Positions 15,975 through 24,542 of a DNA stretch of 64,000 nucleotides are shown here, piece after piece; position 1 is the stretch's first letter, and every line of letters begins with the position of its first letter. The notes below the pieces were generated by a model. That model saw only the letters and a list, made by a program, of their open reading frames with translations, did no database searches and was not told the DNA's origin. The DNA is from Lysobacter enzymogenes (GTDB taxonomy: Bacteria > Pseudomonadota > Gammaproteobacteria > Xanthomonadales > Xanthomonadaceae): the NCBI RefSeq assembly GCF_023617245.1, contig NZ_CP067396.1:2232001-2296000 (forward strand). Reading direction: 5' to 3'. Both the position numbers and the translations under genes were made by a program.

Positions 15975-16004
15975 CAAAAAAAGCCCGGCGGGAGGCCGCC
16001 GGGC
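15975..16004 (-). terminator. Strong rho-independent terminator of katG
   Basis: On the minus strand, a perfect 9-bp stem gcccggcgg / ccgccgggc with loop cctc is followed by eight T residues. It lies about 75 nt after the katG stop codon. Confidence 0.95.
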
Positions 16005-16077
16005 ATGAGATCGCAGAGGGTTTCGCGGAGCGCCGCCGCCGCGGCGCCGCGCGAGGCGGTCGCCGCGACGGGGGCGC

Positions 16078-18258
<2,181 letters not shown>

Positions 18259-18534
18259 GGGTGCGTGCCTTTGACGGTGGGTGCGGGCGGGTGGGCGAGG
18301 GCGAGTGGCGCGTGCGCAACGCAGCGCCGGGCCGACGCGCGCGATGTGCGCGGTCGGCGGGGCGGGGGCGGTGGATGGGGTAAGACGGATCGGCGCCGGC
18401 GCGGTGCGTCGGCGATGCGCGCGCCGCCGTGGGCGGCCGCGAAGGGTACGGCGTTGGGATCGTCCGGCTGGCTCATCGCTGGCGTGGGTGATCGCGGAGT
18501 GCCAAGCGACGATAGGCGGGGTCGACGCCGAAGT

Positions 18535-18574
18535 GAAATTGATCCTTACGACATATTCGATAGGGATCGACTAT
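18535..18574 (-). promoter_or_regulatory. OxyR-like operator and shared promoter block of katG
   Basis: ATAG-N7-CTAT (18560-18574) matches the OxyR half-operator. Read on the minus strand, the 40 bp from here are highly similar to 20626-20665 upstream of the monofunctional catalase (shared ATCCCTATCGAA, GTCG and TCAATTTC blocks). The position is about 280-315 nt before the katG ATG, so the transcript would have a long leader. The -10 could not be placed with confidence. The rest of 18259-18786 shows no gene. Confidence 0.65.
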
Positions 18575-18786
18575 GGCAGGCCGCCCGGCGTCCGCTTCGC
18601 CCGCCGATCATGCGAGCCGGGCGATGGCGGTGGTGTGACCGCGCGCGGGAATCGCGACGCACGGCGCGCATCGCGCGGCTTGTTGCCGTGCAACACGCAT
18701 TGTGCGCGCCGCGCGCTGCCTACACTGCGGCCAGCGCCGGCCATCGGGGCCGGCGTTGGCGATCCAAAGTCCAAGGAGGCAAGACG

Positions 18787-18996
18787 ATGAAGCGGATGCA
18801 CATGGGATGGTTGGCCGCGGCGGCGCTGGTGTTCGGGTTGGGGTTCGGCGCGTCGGCGTCGGCGTCGGATCCGGGCTGCTACAGCACGTGTCAGGAACTG
18901 GCGAACGATTGCAGGGCCCAGGCCGGCGGCGGCAGCACCGCGCATTGCGGGCGGATTTATCGCGAGTGCATCGCGGCGTGCAATCTGGAGGGGTGA
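18787..18996 (+). CDS. Small secreted cysteine-rich protein, function unknown
   Basis: A 69-residue protein with a Sec signal peptide (MKRMHMGWLAAAALVFGLGF, cleavage likely near ASASAS at about residue 27). The mature peptide of about 42 residues has six cysteines in the order C-x3-C-x6-C-x10-C-x6-C-x3-C, enough for three disulphides: two C-x3-C pairs at the ends suggest a helical hairpin. The start is well supported by AAGGAGG 9 nt upstream. It lies between katG and the catalase gene, oriented opposite to both. I do not recognise the family; a periplasmic disulphide-rich factor or small antimicrobial peptide are both possible, with nothing to choose between them. Confidence 0.8.
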   Translation: MKRMHMGWLAAAALVFGLGFGASASASDPGCYSTCQELANDCRAQAGGGSTAHCGRIYRECIAACNLEG

Positions 18997-19040
18997 GCCC
19001 GGGGCGTTCGTTCGAGCTTGCGCCGCAGGCGTGAGGTTTC

Positions 19041-19090
19041 GCGGTCGCGGCTTGCGCCGCTCCTACACGCAGGCCGTGTAGGAGCGGCGC
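19041..19090. repeat. CGGTCGCGGCTTGCGCCGCTCCTACA repeat, partial inverted pair
   Basis: Left arm 19041-19068 and a shorter right arm 19076-19090 form a 15-bp perfect stem (gcgccgctcctacac / gtgtaggagcggcgc). It is 11 nt from the catalase stop codon and probably serves as its terminator. Same family as 14387-14469. Confidence 0.75.
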
Positions 19091-19100
19091 GACGGACGTT

Positions 19101-20564
19101 TCAATCGCCCAGGCCCAGCGCCTTGGCGACGCCGGCGCCGTAGGCCGGATCGGCCTTGGCGCAGTTGCCGATGTGGCGGCGCTTGATGAACTCCGGCGCA
19201 TCGCCCATCGCGCGCGCGGTGTTGTCGAACAGCGCTTGTTGCTGGGCCGGGGTCATCAGCCGGAACAGGTCGCCGGGCTGGGAGTAGTAATCGGCGTCGT
19301 CCTCGCGGAAGTTCCAGAAATCCGCGTCGCCGTTGATGCGCAGCGGCGGCTCGCGGTATTCGGGCTGCTCCTGCCACTGGCCGTAGCTGTTGGGCTCGTA
19401 ATGCAGCTCGCCGCCGTAGTTGCCGTCCACGCGCATGGCGCCGTCGCGGTGGTTGCTGTGCACCGGGCAGCGCGCGGCGTTGACCGGGATCTGGTGGTGG
19501 TTGACCCCGAGCCGGTAGCGCTGCGCGTCGGAATAGGCGAACAGCCGCGCCTGCAGCATCTTGTCCGGCGAGTAGCTGATGCCCGGCACCAGGTTGTTCG
19601 GCGCGAACGCGCTCTGCTCGACGTCGGCGTAGAAATTGTCGGGATTGCGGTTGAGCTCCATTTCGCCGACTTCGATCAGCGGGTAGTCCTTCTTCGGCCA
19701 GACCTTGGTCAGGTCGAAGGGATGGTAGGGCACCTTGTCCGCGTCGAGCTCGGGCATGACCTGGATGTAGACCTTCCACTTCGGGAAGTCGCCGCGGTCG
19801 ATCGCCTCGAACAGGTCGCGCTGGTGGCTTTCGCGGTCGCGCCCGATCAGCTCGCCGGCCTCGGCGTCGGTGAGGTTCTTGATGCCCTGCTGGGTCTTGA
19901 GGTGGAACTTGACCCAGTAGCGCTCGTTGTCGGCGTTGATGAAGCTGTAGGTGTGCGAGCCGAAGCCGTGCATGTGGCGATAGCTGGCCGGGATGCCGCG
20001 GTCGCTCATGACGATGGTGACCTGGTGCAGCGCCTCGGGCAGGCTGGTCCAGAAGTCCCAGTTGTTGCGCGCGCTGCGCAGGTTGCTGTGCGGGTCGCGC
20101 TTGACCGCCTTGTTGAGGTCGGGGAACTTGCGCGGATCGCGCACGAAGAACACCGGCGTGTTGTTGCCGACCAGATCCCAGTTGCCTTCCTCGGTGTAGA
20201 ACTTCAGCGCGAAGCCGCGGATGTCGCGCTCGGCGTCGGCCGCGCCGCGCTCGCCGGCGACGGTGGTGAAGCGGGCGAACATCGGGGTCTGCTTGCCGAC
20301 GCCGTCGAAGATCTTGGCGCGGGTGTAGCGGCGGATGTCGCCGGTGACGGTGAACGTGCCGAACGCGCCGGAGCCTTTGGCGTGCATGCGCCGCTCGGGG
20401 ATGATCTCGCGGTTGAGGTTGGCGAGCTTCTCGATCAGCCACAGATCCTGCATCAGCAGCGGGCCGCGCGGGCCGGCGGTCATGCTGTTCTGGTTGTCGA
20501 CCACCGGCGCGCCGAAGGCGGTGGTGAGTTTGCTGCGGGGCTTGGAATCGTCGGGCGGGCTCAT
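19101..20564 (-). CDS. katA: Monofunctional haem catalase (small-subunit, clade 3 type)
   Basis: Converts hydrogen peroxide to water and oxygen. 487 residues, typical of small-subunit catalases. Distal His61 sits in IPERRMHAKGSGAFGTF, the distal Asn in DLVGNNTPVFFVRDP, and the proximal haem-ligand Tyr in ARLFAYSDAQRYRLG. It starts MSPPDDSKPRSKLTTAFGAP at 20564. The symbol katA is by family; the species-specific name could be katB or katE-like. It shares a 40-bp promoter block with katG, implying joint peroxide induction. No signal peptide, so it is cytoplasmic. Confidence 0.97.
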   Translation of the reverse strand: MSPPDDSKPRSKLTTAFGAPVVDNQNSMTAGPRGPLLMQDLWLIEKLANLNREIIPERRMHAKGSGAFGTFTVTGDIRRYTRAKIFDGVGKQTPMFARFTTVAGERGAADAERDIRGFALKFYTEEGNWDLVGNNTPVFFVRDPRKFPDLNKAVKRDPHSNLRSARNNWDFWTSLPEALHQVTIVMSDRGIPASYRHMHGFGSHTYSFINADNERYWVKFHLKTQQGIKNLTDAEAGELIGRDRESHQRDLFEAIDRGDFPKWKVYIQVMPELDADKVPYHPFDLTKVWPKKDYPLIEVGEMELNRNPDNFYADVEQSAFAPNNLVPGISYSPDKMLQARLFAYSDAQRYRLGVNHHQIPVNAARCPVHSNHRDGAMRVDGNYGGELHYEPNSYGQWQEQPEYREPPLRINGDADFWNFREDDADYYSQPGDLFRLMTPAQQQALFDNTARAMGDAPEFIKRRHIGNCAKADPAYGAGVAKALGLGD

Positions 20565-20625
20565 GCTGGCTCCGTGCCTGGGATGGGGAGGAGCCTCGAC
20601 GATAAGTGCGGTGGGGTGGGATTAG

Positions 20626-20665
20626 GAAATTGAATGTTTCGACTTGTTCGATAGGGATGAGCTAT
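20626..20665 (-). promoter_or_regulatory. OxyR-like operator and shared promoter block of the catalase gene
   Basis: ATAG-N7-CTAT (20651-20665) followed on the minus strand by the same conserved block as at katG (ATCCCTATCGAA ... TCAATTTC). It lies 62-101 nt before the catalase ATG, a normal promoter distance, which supports it being the functional promoter-operator. Confidence 0.7.
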
Positions 20666-20730
20666 TGCGGCCGCGATGGAGTGCGTTGTTGTGAGCGCGG
20701 TCGCAGGTGGCGTGGCGTCTGGGAAAAGAA

Positions 20731-20804
20731 CGTCGGGCCTGAAGGCCCTCCCACAACAGCGGCCGACGCGCTCGGCTGTTGTGGGAGGGCCTTCAGGCCC
20801 GACG
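20731..20804. repeat. GTGGGAGGGCCTTCAGGCCCGA inverted-repeat element, long-arm copy
   Basis: Perfect 29-nt arms (20731-20759 and 20776-20804) and a short 16-nt loop; the conserved 37-nt loop of the 12003-12087 copy is missing. It lies 46 nt beyond the stop of the Clp-like gene and can end its transcript before the catalase promoter. Confidence 0.85.
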
Positions 20805-20849
20805 CTTTCATCTCAGCCGCGACCATGCTTCACCGCAGCCGCGAACGCA

Positions 20850-23800
20850 TCACTCTCCGCTTATCGCATCGAACTCGCCCGCCAGCACCCGATCGAGCCG
20901 CCCGCTGCGCCAGCCGCGCACGCCGTCGCGCACCAGCGGCGCCGGCGACTGGCGATAACGCCGGGCGATGCGCCGCTCGCTCTCGCCGCCCGCGGACGCC
21001 GGCGCGCCCTGCGCCTGGCGCGCGCGGCCGGGCAGGTCGGGCGCGACCTGGACCAATACCGACAGGCGCTGGGTTTGATCGTCGGCCTTGTCTTCGTACA
21101 CGTGCAGGCCGGCCTCGTGCTGCAGCAACTCGAACGCGCCGAAGCCGCTGACCGCGAGCCAGGCGCTGCCGCGCTCGCGGTCCTCGCGCAGCACTTGCAC
21201 GCGCATGTTGCGGCGTTGGGCCCAGCCCAGGTACATGTCCAGCACCTGCCGCCACCACGCGCGCAGGTCCTGGCCCTGGCGCGGCTGCGCCGATTCGCTG
21301 AGGTCGATCTCCACCAGCGCGTCCTGCGGCCGCTCGCCGCGCAGCGCGTCCACCGCGAGGCCGAGCAGGAACAGCAACTGCGCCAGCGATTGCACGAAGC
21401 GCGCGTTGCCGCCGTCGCGGCCGAGCCGCTGCTGCAGGCGCAGCGCGGTGTCGAGCGCGCTTTCGATGCGGTCGCGGCGCTCGATCCGGTCGAGCGCGGC
21501 GTGGCGGTCGGGCGATTCCCAAAAACCGGCGGCGGCCATGCGCGCGTAGTCGGCTTCGCGCTCGCCGCGCCAGTGCGCGCCGAGCACGATGTCTTCCAGC
21601 GCCGCCAGCCGCGCGTCCAGGCGCGCGACCGCCTCGCTGCCGGAGACCGGCGCGTAGACCAGATCGCGCAGGTCGTCGGTGGCGGGCGCGGCCGCGCCGT
21701 CGGCCGGTTGCGGCGTCGGCGCCGGCGCCGCGAGCGCGCCGGCGGCGGGATTGGGATCGATGAACTCGACCTCGAGCTTGTCGCCGGCGCTGCGCACGAA
21801 CAGGAACTGATCGCCCTGCGGCGCGCGGTGCTCGACGATGCTGCGCGCCAGCGGCGCCAGCAGGTAGTGCTCGATCGCGCGGCGCAGCGGGCGCGCGCCG
21901 AGGTCCGGGGTGAAGCCGCGGTCGAGCAGGAACTCGATCGCCGACGGCTCCCATTCCACCGCCCAGTCGCGGTTGCGCAGGCCGCGCCGGGTCAGCACGC
22001 GGGCGAGTTCCTTGTGCAGGATCTCGCGCATCAGCGCGCGGTCGAGCGGATTGAACAGCACCACCCGGTCGAGTCGGTTGATGAATTCGCGGCGGAAGGT
22101 CTCGAACAGCGCCTTCTCCACCGCGCTGCGCGAATAGCCGCCGCGCACCGAGGTGAAGCCCGGCCCCGCGCTGCGCGAAATGGTCGAGCCGACGTTGCTG
22201 GTGAGGATGATGATGCTGTGGCGGAAGTCGGCGGTGTGGCCGCTGCGGTCGCTCAGGCGGGCGTCGTCGAACACCTGCAGGAACAGGTCCCACACCTTCG
22301 GATGCGCCTTCTCGAATTCGTCCAGCAGCACCACCGAGAACGGCTGCTCGCGGATGCGCGAGGTCAGCGAGCGCACGCCGCCGGCGCCGCCTTCGTCGGC
22401 GGTCAGGCGCCAGGCCGAGTCCTCGGACTGGAACTCGCTCATGTCCAGGCGCAGCAGGCGTTCGTCGCTGCCGAACAGCAACTCGCCGAGGGCCTTGGCC
22501 AGTTCGGTCTTGCCGGTGCCGGTGGGGCCGGCGAACAGGAACACGCCGATCGGCCGGCCGTTGTCGGTCAGGCCTGCCTTCAGCATGGCGATGCGGTCGA
22601 GCAGCGCGTCCACCGCCTCGTCCTGGCCGAGCACGCGGCGGCGGAAGAACTCGCGCAGTCGCTCCAGGTCCAGGCTCTGGCGGTCGTCGATGACTTCCAG
22701 CGGCAGGCCGCTGCGCTGGGCGATGGTCGCGAGCAGGCGTTCGCCGTCGAGCGGCAGCGCCGCCGGCTCCTGCGCGCATGCGGCCTGCAGCGCGTCGCCG
22801 AGCAGGCGCAGCAGGCGCCCGGGTTCGTGCTGTTCGGGGAAGTACTGCGCGGCCATGCGCGCGGCCTCGGCCAGGGTGCGTTCGCCGGCGACCTCGCGGC
22901 CCAGGCGCTCGCTTTCGATCCGCGCCCATTGCGCGGCGAGCGGGGCCAGCGCGGCCGGTTCCAGCGGCATCAGGTTGAGCAGTTCGAAGTGGTGCTTGAT
23001 CACCGGCCGCGCGATCAGCAACTGGGCCAGCTGGCGCGGGGTGATCTCGCCGATTACGCGCAGGCGGCCGCGCTCGATCGCCGGCAGCACCAGGTCGAGC
23101 AGGCCGCGCGGGTCGCGCGAGTGCGAGCCCTTGGCGAGCAGGTCGAAGAACTCCGGCGCGCGCCAAAGCGCGCGCGGGCGGTCGAGCACGGCGAGCATCT
23201 CGCGCACGCGTTCTTCCAGCTCGCCGATGTAGCTCTGGCCCGACAGGACTTCCGCCGCGCTGGCCTCGAACACCAGCCAGCCTTCGGCTTGCAGGCGCTG
23301 GGCCAGCAGGTCGATCAGCACGGTCTTGCCGACGCCGTGCTCGCCGGTCACCAGCACCGAGGCCGCGGCGTCGCCGGTCAGCAGTTCGTGCAGCCGTTCG
23401 AGCTGTTGTTCCAGCGCGGCGTGGGCCACGCGCACGCCCGGCTTGGGCGCGGCGTCGACCCGGCCGAACGCGCCGAGCACGCGGGTTTCGCGGCGGCGGC
23501 CGACGGCGCGCTCGGCCTGCTCGATCAACGGCTGCAGCATCGGCGAATCGAAGCGCTTGAGCGTGTCGCGCAGCTGGCCGGCGGCGCTTTCCTCGAGGTC
23601 GTCCAGCGCCGGCGCGGCCGGCGCCGGGCCGAACTGTTCGGCCCACTGCAGGTAGTCGCGCAGGTGCTGGCGCACCGGGGCGAAATCCCACCACCACGGT
23701 TGGGCGTGGCGCAGCAGCCGCGGCAGCGCGCCGGCGTCGGCGCGGGTGCGCAGGTGTTCGATTAGGAAGTGCAGCGGATAGCCGCCGAAACCGCCGGCCT

Positions 23801-24242
23801 GGTCGAGCACCGGTTCGAGCGCGACATCGGGGCGACGCGGCAAGGCCTTGGTCACCATCGATTGCAGGACGTAGCCGGAGCCGGTGAGGTGGCGGATCAG
23901 TTCCTCGGCATCGAACAGCGCCGGATCGGCGAGCAGTTCCGCGCCCTGATGGAACTCGGGCAAGGCGAGCAGATCCTGCGGGCGCTGGATGCGTTCGTCG
24001 AGCGCGTCGAGGCGGCGGACCAGGGCGAACAGGCGCTCCTGCGGCGTTTCCCCGGCCTGCGCGGCGCTGTCCCCGGCGGGCGCGGCGGACGCTTCGGTCC
24101 CGCTCGCGTCCGCGCCGTCGCTGTCGTCGTCGCGGCTGGCGGTTTGCGCGACGAGGGCCTGCGCGCTCGTCGCGGCGGGGCGGTAAAGGCGGGCGAGGAT
24201 CAGGCCGGCGACGATGCCGACCAGGAATAGCAGGGCTTCCAC
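20850..24242 (-). CDS. Membrane-anchored Clp-like double AAA+ ATPase with a degenerate RF2-like C-terminal domain
   Basis: 1130 residues. An N-terminal membrane helix (about 3-18) is followed by an acidic linker, a novel helical region (about 65-265), NBD1 with Walker A TGEHGVGKT (about 300-308), and NBD2 with Walker A GPTGTGKT (about 570-578), Walker B SVVLLDEFEKAHPKVW, arginine-finger region FINRLDRVV and sensor-2 GARPLRRAIE. NBD1 lacks the Walker B DE (ALWRAPEFF instead of the LFIDELH type) and the RRF finger (IKHHFE). NBD2 lacks the GYVG pore loop. There are no Clp N-domain repeats. Residues from about 895 resemble peptide-chain release factor 2: AGFWESPDRHAALDRI, then VLDMYLGWAQRRNMRVQVL, and at the end RRYRQSPAPLVRDGVRGW plus RLDRVLAGEFDAI, with the GGQ catalytic domain deleted (GGE remnant-like ASAGGES). 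Function unknown; a membrane-tethered unfoldase or ribosome-linked factor is possible. Confidence 0.85.
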   Translation of the reverse strand: MEALLFLVGIVAGLILARLYRPAATSAQALVAQTASRDDDSDGADASGTEASAAPAGDSAAQAGETPQERLFALVRRLDALDERIQRPQDLLALPEFHQGAELLADPALFDAEELIRHLTGSGYVLQSMVTKALPRRPDVALEPVLDQAGGFGGYPLHFLIEHLRTRADAGALPRLLRHAQPWWWDFAPVRQHLRDYLQWAEQFGPAPAAPALDDLEESAAGQLRDTLKRFDSPMLQPLIEQAERAVGRRRETRVLGAFGRVDAAPKPGVRVAHAALEQQLERLHELLTGDAAASVLVTGEHGVGKTVLIDLLAQRLQAEGWLVFEASAAEVLSGQSYIGELEERVREMLAVLDRPRALWRAPEFFDLLAKGSHSRDPRGLLDLVLPAIERGRLRVIGEITPRQLAQLLIARPVIKHHFELLNLMPLEPAALAPLAAQWARIESERLGREVAGERTLAEAARMAAQYFPEQHEPGRLLRLLGDALQAACAQEPAALPLDGERLLATIAQRSGLPLEVIDDRQSLDLERLREFFRRRVLGQDEAVDALLDRIAMLKAGLTDNGRPIGVFLFAGPTGTGKTELAKALGELLFGSDERLLRLDMSEFQSEDSAWRLTADEGGAGGVRSLTSRIREQPFSVVLLDEFEKAHPKVWDLFLQVFDDARLSDRSGHTADFRHSIIILTSNVGSTISRSAGPGFTSVRGGYSRSAVEKALFETFRREFINRLDRVVLFNPLDRALMREILHKELARVLTRRGLRNRDWAVEWEPSAIEFLLDRGFTPDLGARPLRRAIEHYLLAPLARSIVEHRAPQGDQFLFVRSAGDKLEVEFIDPNPAAGALAAPAPTPQPADGAAAPATDDLRDLVYAPVSGSEAVARLDARLAALEDIVLGAHWRGEREADYARMAAAGFWESPDRHAALDRIERRDRIESALDTALRLQQRLGRDGGNARFVQSLAQLLFLLGLAVDALRGERPQDALVEIDLSESAQPRQGQDLRAWWRQVLDMYLGWAQRRNMRVQVLREDRERGSAWLAVSGFGAFELLQHEAGLHVYEDKADDQTQRLSVLVQVAPDLPGRARQAQGAPASAGGESERRIARRYRQSPAPLVRDGVRGWRSGRLDRVLAGEFDAISGE

Positions 24243-24348
24243 AGGCGCTCCGGTGTCCGTTCCGGGCGACAGTTTAGCGGCTGGGGTGCGTGGCTCGCGG
24301 GCGGGGGCGGGTTGCGGCGGTCACAGATTGGCGGTGGCTGGGACGAGA

Positions 24349-24477
24349 GCGTCGGGGCTGAAGCCCCTCCCACAAGAGCGTTGCGCTTGTCGTTGTGGGA
24401 GGGCCTTCAAGTCCGATGCTTTTGTGTCCGATCATCGCGATCCGAGCGAAAGGCATCGGGCCTGAAGGCCCTCCCAC
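24349..24477. repeat. Composite of three GTGGGAGGGCC-type repeat units
   Basis: Units at 24349-24374, 24394-24420 and 24453-24477 alternate in orientation. The last two, with the intervening ttttgtgtccgatcatcgcg segment, match the whole 85-bp element at 12003-12087 in reverse. The first unit is a diverged copy (gtcggggctgaagcccctcc). It fills the space between the mutS stop and the Clp-like gene start. Confidence 0.8.
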
Positions 24478-24542
24478 TGCAGCATTCAAGCCACCGCAGC
24501 ATTCAAGCCGCTGCAGTGCTCAAGTCTCTGCGGCGTTCAGGC
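24475..24542. repeat. Four tandem 17-bp repeats running into the mutS stop codon
   Basis: Units 24475-24491 (cactgcagcattcaagc), 24492-24508, 24509-24525 and 24526-24542 decay in similarity from left to right. The fourth overlaps the last codons and stop of mutS (stop at 24537-24539 on the minus strand), so the array seems to have grown by duplication outward from the gene end. Confidence 0.75.
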
